A stretch of DNA of 61,134 nt, taken from contig NZ_CAMPJD010000022.1 of NCBI RefSeq assembly GCF_946886695.1, positions 1 to 61,134 on the forward strand, in the 5' to 3' direction. Within the stretch, counting starts at the first letter, position 1. The number at the start of each line of letters is the position of its first letter. A program made the position numbers and the translations under genes. Of the stretch, positions 8,015-15,655 are shown in pieces. The notes beneath the pieces were generated by a model. That model was not told where the DNA came from. It did no database searches and saw only the letters and a list, made by a program, of their open reading frames with translations. This DNA is from an uncultured Pseudoxanthomonas sp. (GTDB taxonomy: Bacteria > Pseudomonadota > Gammaproteobacteria > Xanthomonadales > Xanthomonadaceae).

Positions 8015-8629
8015 ATGGACCTGTTCTCCCATTCTTGGCAACGCGCTTGGGCCGGCATCGGTGCGGCGGGTGAGGGCGGTGCATTGTTCGCGCGGCTGAA
8101 GGCGGCGTACGCCGAACAGCAACGCCATTACCACACGCTGCAGCACCTCGGCGAATGCCTGTCTGCGTTCGATGCTGCACGCGGGCTGGCGGAGCGCCCG
8201 CACGAGGTGGAACTCGCGCTGTGGTTTCATGATGCGATCTACGACATCAGAGGTCATGACAATGAACAGCGCAGCGCGGACTGGGCGCTCGAAGCGTTGC
8301 GGGATGCCGGCGTGACCGACGAAGCGGCACAGCGCGTGCACGCCCTTGTGATGGCGACGCGGCACACCGCCGTGCCGTCGGGACGCGACGAGCAGCTGCT
8401 GGTCGACATCGACCTGTCCATCCTTGGCGCCGAGCGGGGCCGCTTCGATGAGTACGAACAGCAGATCCGCAAGGAATACGCCTACGTCCCCGGCTTCCTG
8501 TTCCGGCGCAAGCGGCGCGAGATCCTGAAGGGCTTCCTCGACCGTCCGGCGATCTACAGCACGCCGTATTTCCATGACGCGCTGGAGGCGAGGGCGCGTG
8601 AGAACCTGTGCTGCGTCACCGCCGCGTAA
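8015..8629 (+). CDS. HD-superfamily metal-dependent phosphohydrolase-like protein
   Basis: This 204-residue protein has HD-domain metal ligands: His in QRHYHTLQHLGE, the HD pair in LALWFHDAIYD, and a later Asp in LLVDIDLSILG. It belongs to the small predicted metal-dependent HD phosphohydrolase family (COG4339), whose substrates are undefined. The ATG at 8015 is preferred. A -10-like TAGACT lies 7 nt upstream with no ribosome binding site, so a leaderless mRNA fits. A GTG at 7994 is the alternative start. It stands alone between a REPIN and a convergent patatin gene. Confidence 0.82.
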   Translation: MDLFSHSWQRAWAGIGAAGEGGALFARLKAAYAEQQRHYHTLQHLGECLSAFDAARGLAERPHEVELALWFHDAIYDIRGHDNEQRSADWALEALRDAGVTDEAAQRVHALVMATRHTAVPSGRDEQLLVDIDLSILGAERGRFDEYEQQIRKEYAYVPGFLFRRKRREILKGFLDRPAIYSTPYFHDALEARARENLCCVTAA

Positions 8630-8631
8630 AG

Positions 8632-8704
8632 CCGAGCTCGCTCGGCTCCGCACGGTGTCAGCATCGTTGAGCGCTGGGTCCAGGACCAGCGGAGCGAGCT
8701 GTGC
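8632..8704. repeat. Imperfect inverted repeat between convergent genes
   Basis: AGCTCGCTCGGCTCCGC near 8636 and GCGGAGCGAGCT near 8690 pair imperfectly. An inner palindrome CGCTGGGTCC-A-GGACCAGCG lies within. It fills the gap between the HD-domain and patatin genes and could act as a shared transcription stop. There is no U-tract. Confidence 0.5.
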
Positions 8705-8705
8705 T

Positions 8706-9737
8706 CTACTGCTTTACGGGTTGTCCGGCGGCGTCGCACTTCACGTCGCGGCCGAACAGGCGACCCAGGCGCGAGGGTTCTTCCAGGCAACGCGGATCCG
8801 GTTTGGGCGGCGCGTGGCGCGCCGCATGCGCGGCATTGCGGGTGCGCTGCAGCTCGGCGAGCTTCGCTTTGATCTGTGGCATCGCGACCAGCGCGGCGCG
8901 TTCGCCTTCGAGGATGGCATTGTTCTTCTGCTCGAAATCGGCCGGCCCGATGTCGTTGACCTTCGGCCGGATGACGATGTCGGCGCGCGCGAGTTCCTGT
9001 TCGCCCAGGCGCTGGCCCATGATGCCGATCGACTGGTTGACGATGCCCAGCATGCTGCCGGGCTTGGTACCGGGCGCCTTGGTGGAGATGTCCACCGCGA
9101 TGACGAAATCCGCACCCAGCTGGCGCGCGGCATCCACCGGCACCGGGCTGACCACGCCGCCATCGACATAGCTGGCCTTGCCGATCACCACCGGTTCGAA
9201 CACGCCGGGGATGCTGCTGGACGCGCGCACGGCCTGGCCCGTGTTGCCGCGGACGAATACCGTGCGCTCGCCGTTCTCCAACTGCGTGGACACGGCGGCG
9301 AACGGCTTTTTCAACTGCTGGATGGTGCGCTTGCCAACCAGGTCGTTGACGTAGTCCTGCAGCTTCTGGCCCTGCACCAGCCCGCCGGAGAACAGGCGCA
9401 CGTCGCGGATCTTCGCTTCGTCCAGCGCAAAGGCCTGCTTCTGCATCTGGAACGGGTCCATACCGCTGGCATACAGCGCACCGACCACGCTGCCGGCGCT
9501 GGTGCCGGAGACGACCACCGGTTCGATGCCGTTGGCTTCCAGCATCTTGATGACGCCGATATGCGCGAACCCTTTCGCCGCGCCGCCACCCAGCGCGATG
9601 CCCACCTTGGGCTTCGGCGCCGCCGGCACCGGCTTCGTCGTCGCAGGTGGTGGCGTGGGCCTGACGTTGTCGCCGCCGCACGCGGCAAGCAGGGTGACGC
9701 AGGCGGCGAGCAGCAGGGGACGCGGGATCAGGTGCAT
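8706..9737 (-). CDS. Patatin-like phospholipase, RssA-type lipoprotein
   Basis: A 343-residue protein with a lipoprotein signal peptide (lipobox LLAAC, Cys20), so it should be membrane-anchored. It has a Pro-rich linker and a patatin domain: oxyanion-hole GGGAAKG at 50-56, nucleophile Ser80 in GTSAG, and catalytic Asp192 in the DGG motif. This is a Ser-Asp dyad hydrolase, probably a phospholipase or esterase. Most RssA relatives lack a lipoprotein signal, so export is the notable point here. The C-terminal portion is rich in charged and Pro residues. It is convergent with the HD gene and downstream of the AIM24 gene on the same strand, with an 80-bp gap. Confidence 0.9.
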   Translation of the reverse strand: MHLIPRPLLLAACVTLLAACGGDNVRPTPPPATTKPVPAAPKPKVGIALGGGAAKGFAHIGVIKMLEANGIEPVVVSGTSAGSVVGALYASGMDPFQMQKQAFALDEAKIRDVRLFSGGLVQGQKLQDYVNDLVGKRTIQQLKKPFAAVSTQLENGERTVFVRGNTGQAVRASSSIPGVFEPVVIGKASYVDGGVVSPVPVDAARQLGADFVIAVDISTKAPGTKPGSMLGIVNQSIGIMGQRLGEQELARADIVIRPKVNDIGPADFEQKNNAILEGERAALVAMPQIKAKLAELQRTRNAAHAARHAPPKPDPRCLEEPSRLGRLFGRDVKCDAAGQPVKQ

Positions 9738-9817
9738 GGGGCGGGGCAGGGTGGGTGGCGATCAGCGGCGGAGCATAGCGTGCGCCGCCGCAATGAAGGC
9801 CAACCGGCGCCGAGTCC

Positions 9818-10837
9818 TCAGAAGCTGTTGTCGCCGTCCAGGATGCGGCCCAGGCCACCCAGCACCGAGCCTTCGCCCCGTGCCTGCCCACCCGCCTGCG
9901 GTGCCGCCTGCAGCATGCGCCCGGCCAGGCGCGAGAACGGCAGCGACTGCATCCACACCTTGCCCGGGCCGGTCAGCGTGGCAAGGAACACGCCCTCACC
10001 GCCGAAGAACATGCTCTTGATGCCGCTGACCGGGCGCACGTCCATGTTCACGCTGGCGTGGTAGGCCACGACGCAGCCGGTGTCCACATCGATGCGTTCG
10101 CCCGCCTGCAACTCGCGTTCGACCACGGTACCGCCGGCGTGCACGAACACCCAGCCGTCGCCTTCCAGCTTCTGCATGATGAAACCCTCGCCGCCGAACA
10201 GGCCGGTCAGGATCTTGCGTTGCAGGTGGATGCCGACGGTGACGCCGCGTGCGCCGGCCAGGAAGCTGTCCTTCTGGCAGATCAGGCGGCCGCCGTGGTC
10301 GTCCAGCTTCATCGCCAGCACGGTGCCGGGGTAGGGCGCGGCGAACGCAACCTTGGCCTTGCCCTGGCCGGTATGCGTGTACATGGTGGTGAACAGGCTC
10401 TCGCCGGTCAGTACGCGCTTGCCGGCCGAGAACAGCTTGTCCATGAAGCCGCCACCCTGGCCGCTGTGCGAGCCGTCGCCGAACACCGTGTCCATCTGCA
10501 CGCTGCTGTCCTTGAACATCAGCGCGCCGGCTTCGGCGATGGCGCTTTCGCCCGGGTCCAGTTCCACTTCGACGAACTGCATGTCGCCGCCGATGATGCG
10601 GAAGTCGATCTCGTCCGCCGCCTTGCGCCCGCCGGAGCCCGGCAGGGGCGGCAGGTGGGGCGGGGGTGTGGCACCGCCGGTCAGTTCGGGCAGTTCGCGC
10701 ACCGGTTTCCATTCGCGCATGCCTTCACGCCAGGCCAATGCGCCGGGGTTGCGCTGGGCATGGCTGCGCGCCGCCTCTTCGTCCAGCGGACCGGTGCGGT
10801 CCGGACTGCCGGGGAGATTGAAGAACCAGTGCGTCAT
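9818..10837 (-). CDS. GYF_2-AIM24 fusion protein (TIGR00266-like)
   Basis: The 339-residue protein starts with a GYF_2-type domain (THWFFNLPGSPDRTGPLDEEAA to about residue 50), then a Pro-rich linker. A long AIM24/TIGR00266 domain follows with FRIIGGDMQFVEVELDPGE, GGEGFIMQKLEGDG, VFVHAGGTVVERELQAGE and SGIKSMFFGGEGVFLATLTGPG. AIM24-domain proteins are beta-helical and of unknown function. The GYF_2 part is a predicted protein-interaction module. The ATG at 10837 is favoured because AGGA lies 8 nt upstream; an in-frame ATG exists at 10846. The C-terminal tail is Gly-rich and probably disordered. Confidence 0.85.
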   Translation of the reverse strand: MTHWFFNLPGSPDRTGPLDEEAARSHAQRNPGALAWREGMREWKPVRELPELTGGATPPPHLPPLPGSGGRKAADEIDFRIIGGDMQFVEVELDPGESAIAEAGALMFKDSSVQMDTVFGDGSHSGQGGGFMDKLFSAGKRVLTGESLFTTMYTHTGQGKAKVAFAAPYPGTVLAMKLDDHGGRLICQKDSFLAGARGVTVGIHLQRKILTGLFGGEGFIMQKLEGDGWVFVHAGGTVVERELQAGERIDVDTGCVVAYHASVNMDVRPVSGIKSMFFGGEGVFLATLTGPGKVWMQSLPFSRLAGRMLQAAPQAGGQARGEGSVLGGLGRILDGDNSF

Positions 10838-11099
10838 GGGCGTCATCCTGAGGCTTGGAAAGGGCGCCGAGTCTAGCTCGCCGTGCCCGCGTGCCGTCAC
10901 CTGCCAGCGGTCACGTCGGCTGTCGGAACGTACCCGCCGGCTGCCCGCCGTACGGAAAGGCGTCTCGGGACGGGCAATCGCCGTTACCTTCGTCAGGAAC
11001 GGGACTTCCGGCCATTGCCCCTGCTGTTGCTGTAATGCAACATTCGCGTGCTAGCGCCGCCGCGCGCCCCGACTCCCACCCACTCGGAAAGCCACCGCC
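10838..11099. other. Divergent intergenic region before the TonB receptor
   Basis: About 260 bp between the divergent AIM24 and TonB-receptor genes. I see no convincing Fur box, riboswitch or -35/-10 pair. Promoters for both genes must lie here. Confidence 0.4.
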
Positions 11100-13415
11100 A
11101 TGTCCCGACTCCGCCCGGCCGTCGCCCGGCCGCATCGTCTCGCCTTTGCCATCGCCGCGCTGCTGCCTTTCGGCACCGCCCTCGCCCAGGAAACGCCCGC
11201 ACCCGCCGAGCCGGCGACGCAGAGCGCAACCACCCTCGACACCGTCGAAGTGACCGCGCAGCGCAAGGTCGAGAACATCCAGGACGTGCCGGTGTCCATC
11301 AGCACCATCAACGGCGAACAGCTGGGTGTACTGGCTTCCGGCGGCACCGATATCCGCTTCCTGTCGGGCCGTGTGCCCAGTCTCAACATCGAGTCCTCGT
11401 TCGGCCGCGCGTTCCCGCGTTTCTACATCCGTGGCTACGGCAACACCGATTTCCGTCTCAACACCTCGCAGCCGGTCTCGCTGGTGTACGACGACGTGGT
11501 GCAGGAAAACCCGATCCTGAAGGGCTTCCCGCTGTTCGACCTTGACCAGATCGAAGTGCTGCGCGGTCCGCAGGGCTCGCTGTTCGGCCGCAACACGCCG
11601 GCCGGCGTAGTGAAGTTCGAGTCGGCCAAGCCGTCGCAGGAAACCAGCGGTTACGGCAAGGTCGGCGTGGGCAGCGACAACATGTGGAACCTGGAAGGTG
11701 CCGTCGGTGGCGCGCTGAGCGAAAACTGGTCCGCGCGCGCGTCCGTGCTGTACCAGCGCCGCGACGACTGGGTGGAGAACACCTACCCGGGTCCGAACGA
11801 CGGTTTCGAGGGCTATGACGAGTCCGCCGGCCGCGTCCAGTTCCTGTACGAAGGCGATGGCTTCGAGGCACTGCTCAATGCGCATGCGCGCAAGCTCAAC
11901 GGCACTGCGCGCCTGTTCCGCGCCAACATCATCGAGCCGGGCACCAACGACTTCGTGCCCGGTTTCGACGAAGACAAGGTCTCGCAGGACGGCCTGAACT
12001 ACTCCGAGCTGGAATCGCAGGGCGCCAGTGCGCGCCTGCGCTGGACCCTGGGTGACTACACGCTGCACTCGATCACCGGCTACGAGAGTGTTGAAACCAT
12101 CAACCGTGGCGACATCGACGGTGGTTATGGCGCGGTGTTCCTGCCCGACTCCGGTCCCGGCGTGATCCCGTTCGCGTCGGAAACCGCCGATGGCATCCCG
12201 GACCACTCGCAGTGGACGCAGGAACTCCGCATCGAATCAGCCTTCGATGGCCCGTGGAACTGGCAGGCCGGCCTGTTCTATTTCAAGGAAGACTACCGCG
12301 TCGAAAGCTTCAGCTACGACTCGCTCAACAACAGTGTGCAGGACGGCTACCAGCGCATCCGCCAGACCAATGACGCGTGGGCGGCATTCGGTGCGGTGAC
12401 GTGGCAGGCGACCGAGCAGCTGGAACTGCGTGCCGGCATGCGCTACACCGTCGATGAAAAGAAGCTGACCGTCGAGGACTACTGGAACACCGGCTTCGCC
12501 GCTTGCGTGCTGGCGGGCAAGTGCACGCTGGCGCAGCTGGCCGCGCTCGAACCCGATGGCGACCTCTCCGCATCGCCGGAAGACAAGAAGTTCAACTGGG
12601 ACCTGTCAGCCACCTACGCGGTCAACGACGACGTCAACGTGTACGCGCGCGCGGCCACCGGCTTCCGCGGCAGCAGCATCCAGGCTGCCGGCGCATTCAA
12701 CGGCAAGTCGGTCGCCGGTCCGGAAACCGTCACCTCGTTCGAGACGGGCGTGAAGGCCGACTTCTGGGACAAGCGCGCGCGCCTGAGCGCGGGCGTCTTC
12801 TACTACCGCGTGAAGGATCAGCAGCTGACCGCCGTCGGCGGTGCTGCCAACGCCAACATCCTGGTCAATGCCGAGAAATCGGTGGGCAAGGGCTTCGAAC
12901 TGGACCTGCAGGCCTACGTACTGGACAACCTGCTGGTCACGCTGGGTAGCAGCTACAACGACACCGAGATCAAGGACGACGACCTGAACGTCGCTGTCTG
13001 TGCGGCCTGTACCGTGACCGATGAGGAAGTGCTGGACGAGAACGGTGATCCGACGGGCCGCTACTACATCGGCGGCAATCGCCTGCCGCAGGCGCCGAAG
13101 TGGGTGCACAACTTCACCGCGCGCTACAGCGTCGGCCTGGGCGAGGGCAGCGAGCTGTACGTCTACACCGACTGGGCCTACCGCAGCGAAGTGAACTTCT
13201 TCCTGTACGACTCCATCGAATTCACCGGCAAGTCGTCGCTGGAAGGCGGCCTGCGCGTCGGGTATGGCTGGGGCTATGATGACTACGAAGTAGCGCTGTT
13301 CGGCCGCAACATCACCGACCAGCGTCGCATCGTCGGCGGCATCGACTTCAACAACCTGACCGGCTTCATCAACGAGCCGCGCACGGTGGGAGTGGAGTTC
13401 AGCGCGAAGTTCTGA
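11100..13415 (+). CDS. TonB-dependent outer-membrane receptor
   Basis: This 771-residue protein has a signal peptide ending near TALAQE, then a plug-domain start LDTVEVTAQRKVENIQDVPVSI. A plug core follows with VLRGPQGSLFGRNTPAG, and a long beta-barrel ends in the aromatic VEFSAKF expected of outer-membrane proteins. It belongs to the FecA/CirA-like iron-complex receptor group with the LDTVEVTAQR N-terminus that is abundant in Xanthomonadaceae. There is no N-terminal signalling domain and no linked sigma/anti-sigma pair, transporter or hydrolase to name the substrate. The start is the ATG at 11100. A REPIN containing a terminator follows its stop. Confidence 0.95.
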   Translation: MSRLRPAVARPHRLAFAIAALLPFGTALAQETPAPAEPATQSATTLDTVEVTAQRKVENIQDVPVSISTINGEQLGVLASGGTDIRFLSGRVPSLNIESSFGRAFPRFYIRGYGNTDFRLNTSQPVSLVYDDVVQENPILKGFPLFDLDQIEVLRGPQGSLFGRNTPAGVVKFESAKPSQETSGYGKVGVGSDNMWNLEGAVGGALSENWSARASVLYQRRDDWVENTYPGPNDGFEGYDESAGRVQFLYEGDGFEALLNAHARKLNGTARLFRANIIEPGTNDFVPGFDEDKVSQDGLNYSELESQGASARLRWTLGDYTLHSITGYESVETINRGDIDGGYGAVFLPDSGPGVIPFASETADGIPDHSQWTQELRIESAFDGPWNWQAGLFYFKEDYRVESFSYDSLNNSVQDGYQRIRQTNDAWAAFGAVTWQATEQLELRAGMRYTVDEKKLTVEDYWNTGFAACVLAGKCTLAQLAALEPDGDLSASPEDKKFNWDLSATYAVNDDVNVYARAATGFRGSSIQAAGAFNGKSVAGPETVTSFETGVKADFWDKRARLSAGVFYYRVKDQQLTAVGGAANANILVNAEKSVGKGFELDLQAYVLDNLLVTLGSSYNDTEIKDDDLNVAVCAACTVTDEEVLDENGDPTGRYYIGGNRLPQAPKWVHNFTARYSVGLGEGSELYVYTDWAYRSEVNFFLYDSIEFTGKSSLEGGLRVGYGWGYDDYEVALFGRNITDQRRIVGGIDFNNLTGFINEPRTVGVEFSAKF

Positions 13416-13432
13416 TGCTCCCTGGGGTTCAT

Positions 13433-13569
13433 TGTGGGAGCGACGTGAGTCGCGACATGAACCAGGGCCACCATCCAGAAAAAAATAGAAAGGCAGACCA
13501 GGATGGTCTGCCTTTTTCTTTTGTGTCCTCGACACTGCAGCATCCCGTCGCGACTTGCGTCGCTCCCAC
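13433..13569. repeat. REPIN family A, copy A2 (encloses a terminator)
   Basis: Left arm TGTGGGAGCGACGTGAGTCG and right arm CGACTTGCGTCGCTCCCAC. The interior holds a rho-independent terminator at 13491-13522. The pair lies between the TonB receptor and the convergent rhomboid gene. Confidence 0.9.
13491..13522 (+). terminator. Rho-independent terminator of the TonB-receptor gene
   Basis: A perfect 10-bp stem AGGCAGACCA/TGGTCTGCCT with loop GGA is followed by TTTTTCTTTT. A run of A before the stem would let it also stop the rhomboid transcript from the other side. Confidence 0.92.
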
Positions 13570-13577
13570 GGAGAGGA

Positions 13578-14363
13578 TCACGAAGTCGGCGGCTCGCGCG
13601 GAGGGAAGCGCAACACCACGCCGCGTTGTTCCTCTTCCGGATGCTCCGGGCGCACCCACAGCAGCGGGACTTCGCGCGGCGCAGGCAGTTCGAGTTCGTC
13701 GTCGCCACGCGCAGCGGCTTCCTCTTCCTCAATCTCCCAGCTGTACTTCTTCTTCGGCAACTCGGGGTCCAGGCGACGGAACAGGAACGCCGCAATCAAT
13801 CCGGCCACAGCGCCACCCAGGTGCGCCTGCCACGACACACCAGCCTCGCGCGGCAGCACGGTCAGCACCATGCCGCCGTAGAACAGGAACGCGATCATCC
13901 CGGCTGCGATCGCCGCGCGGTCGCGTCGGAGCAGGCCCAGCATGAAGACCATGAACATCAGCCCGTGGGTCAGGCCGCTGGCGCCGAGCGTATGCGTGCC
14001 GGGTTCGGCCAGCAGCCACGGCCCGAGGCCCGCGCCCAGCCACACCAGCGGGATCGCCCACAGCGTCGCGCGCGGATAGACCGCGCCGGCCAGCGTGCCG
14101 AGGATCAGCAGTGCCGACGCGTTCGCGGCGATGTGTTCCAGCGAGCCATGCAGCAGCGGCGCCGTGAGGACGCCCAGCAGGCCCTGCACCGACAGTGGCG
14201 AGATGGTGAAGGCGCGCACATCGAAGCTGTTCTGCGCCGAGTACACGATGGCCAGCAACAGCACGAAGGCCAGGCTCAGGTTGAGCGCGCGCAGCAGCCG
14301 CTTGCGGTCGTGGCGCTGTTGGGTTTCCGGATCGAACGCCGGGTCGTCGGGGTGCAGGTCCAT
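13578..14363 (-). CDS. Rhomboid-family intramembrane serine protease
   Basis: A 261-residue membrane protein with about six hydrophobic helices. The catalytic dyad is present: Ser129 in the GASG motif and His181 in QAHLGGAVAG. HGSLEHIAAN at 72-81 gives the conserved His and Asn of the oxyanion region. Rhomboids cut transmembrane substrates within the bilayer. The C-terminal 60 residues are cytosolic, acidic and Pro-rich (EIEEEEAAARGDDELELPAP), an extension that GlpG lacks. The start is the ATG at 14363. It is transcribed on the same strand as the terC gene upstream, separated by a hairpin. Confidence 0.92.
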   Translation of the reverse strand: MDLHPDDPAFDPETQQRHDRKRLLRALNLSLAFVLLLAIVYSAQNSFDVRAFTISPLSVQGLLGVLTAPLLHGSLEHIAANASALLILGTLAGAVYPRATLWAIPLVWLGAGLGPWLLAEPGTHTLGASGLTHGLMFMVFMLGLLRRDRAAIAAGMIAFLFYGGMVLTVLPREAGVSWQAHLGGAVAGLIAAFLFRRLDPELPKKKYSWEIEEEEAAARGDDELELPAPREVPLLWVRPEHPEEEQRGVVLRFPPREPPTS

Positions 14364-14415
14364 GGTCCAGTTCTGGCGGCAGCGCCGACGAATGCAAGGG
14401 TGGCCGGGTTGGACA

Positions 14416-14439
14416 GACCATCCCGCGCACGGGATGGTC
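14416..14439 (-). terminator. Hairpin after the terC gene
   Basis: A perfect 10-bp stem GACCATCCCG/CGGGATGGTC with a 4-nt loop lies just past the stop of the TerC-family gene and before the rhomboid start. There is no U-tract, so it may attenuate transcription or protect the 3' end rather than terminate it. Confidence 0.55.
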
Positions 14440-14451
14440 CGTCAAGCCACG

Positions 14452-15411
14452 TCAGACCTGCGGTTCCGTCTTCTGCGGCCGTGCCAGGCTCAGCGCGATG
14501 GTGATGCCCAGGATCGCCGCCACCGTACCCAGCGCCCACGGCACCGGGATCTTGTACACGTCGATCAGCAGCATCTTGGTGCCGATGAAGCCCAACACCA
14601 CCGCCAGCCCGTACGGCAACAGGTGGAAGCGGTCGGCCATGCCGGCCAGCAGGAAGAACATCGCACGCAGGCCCAGCACCGCGAACACGTTCGAGGTCAG
14701 CACGATGAACGGGTCCGAGGTGATGGCGAAGATCGCCGGGATGCTGTCCACCGCGAAAATCACGTCGGTCACGCCGATCAGCACCAGCACCACGAACAGC
14801 GGCGTGTACCAGCGCACACCGTTCTCGCGCACGCTCAGCGCCGCGCCGCGGTAGCCGTCGGTCAGCTTCAGGTGGTTGCGCATCCAGCGCAGCGCGGGGT
14901 TTCTCTCCAGGTCCGGTTCCTTGCCGGCGGCGAACCACATCTTGATGCCGGTCAGCAGCAGGAACGCGCCGAACAGGTACAGCAGCCAGTGGAACTGGGC
15001 CAGCAGTGCCGCACCGGCGAAGATCAGGATGCTGCGCAGGACGATGGCGCCCAGGATGCCGATCACCAGCACGCGCTGGCGCTGTTCCTCGGGCACGGCG
15101 AAGTACGTCATCACCATCAGGAACACGAAGATGTTGTCGACCGCCAGCGCCTTCTCGACGAGGTAGCCGGTCAGGAACTCCAGGCCTACGCGGTTGGCCT
15201 CGACCAGCCCCGCCGTCTCGTTGACGTACCACCACAGCGCGCCATTGAAGACCATCGCCAGCGCGATCCAGCCCACGCTCCACCACGTCGCTTCCTTGAA
15301 CGTCACCTTGTGCGCGCCGCCATGGCGCATCAGCACCAGGTCGACCAGCAGCGCGATCACCACCAGGCCGCCGAAGCCGGCCCACAACCAGGGGTTGCCA
15401 ATCGTTTCCAT
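14452..15411 (-). CDS. TerC/Alx-family membrane protein, probable Mn2+ exporter
   Basis: A 319-residue polytopic inner-membrane protein of the TerC/Alx family. It has the two conserved acidic repeat motifs, LVEKALAVDNIFVFLMVM and VLIGVTDVIFAVDSIPAIFAI, which hold the ion-binding Asp residues, and about nine helices. Alx-type members export excess manganese. A yybP-ykoY Mn2+ riboswitch sits directly upstream, which strongly supports that role over tellurite resistance. The ATG at 15411 gives the usual N-terminus (METIGNPWLWAGFG). An in-frame ATG at 15456 would begin almost at the end of the riboswitch and is less likely. Confidence 0.93.
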   Translation of the reverse strand: METIGNPWLWAGFGGLVVIALLVDLVLMRHGGAHKVTFKEATWWSVGWIALAMVFNGALWWYVNETAGLVEANRVGLEFLTGYLVEKALAVDNIFVFLMVMTYFAVPEEQRQRVLVIGILGAIVLRSILIFAGAALLAQFHWLLYLFGAFLLLTGIKMWFAAGKEPDLERNPALRWMRNHLKLTDGYRGAALSVRENGVRWYTPLFVVLVLIGVTDVIFAVDSIPAIFAITSDPFIVLTSNVFAVLGLRAMFFLLAGMADRFHLLPYGLAVVLGFIGTKMLLIDVYKIPVPWALGTVAAILGITIALSLARPQKTEPQV

Positions 15412-15477
15412 CGAGATTCCCGAAAAAATGTGGAGGACGGCCGCAGGCGCGGACATCTCGGAACCGGGAAACGGGGA

Positions 15478-15600
15478 TCCGGGGGTATGCCTTCGCCATC
15501 GCGGCGAAGGTCTCGCTCACAGCCCGGTGGGCTGCCGTGGGACCGGAGCATCGCTGCTCGAAATGACGGCCGGCACGTTGGGAGCTACTCCCCTTCTGCG
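15478..15600 (-). promoter_or_regulatory. yybP-ykoY (manganese) riboswitch controlling the terC gene
   Basis: Read on the minus strand, the 5' part has AAGGGGAGTAGC (around 15584-15595), the hallmark start of the motif. The 3' part has GAGACCTTCGCC, then GGCGAAGGCATACCCCC (around 15481-15515), with the AGACCTT/AAGGCAT internal pairing and the closing CCCC. This is the Mn2+-sensing yybP-ykoY class, the same arrangement as upstream of E. coli alx. It ends about 70 nt before the preferred start of the TerC-family gene. A poly-U run (TTTTTT) lies in the leader just before that start, so control could be transcriptional or translational. Confidence 0.9.
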
Positions 15601-15655
15601 GCGAATTGTCCGGGCGGCGCCCGGCTGGGTCAACCGCGCAGGTAAAATACCGTTC

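Noticed and set aside
8706..13415. A linked iron-uptake operon around the TonB receptor.
   Set aside because: Neighbours (patatin, AIM24) are on the other strand and have no transport function; no Fur box was evident.
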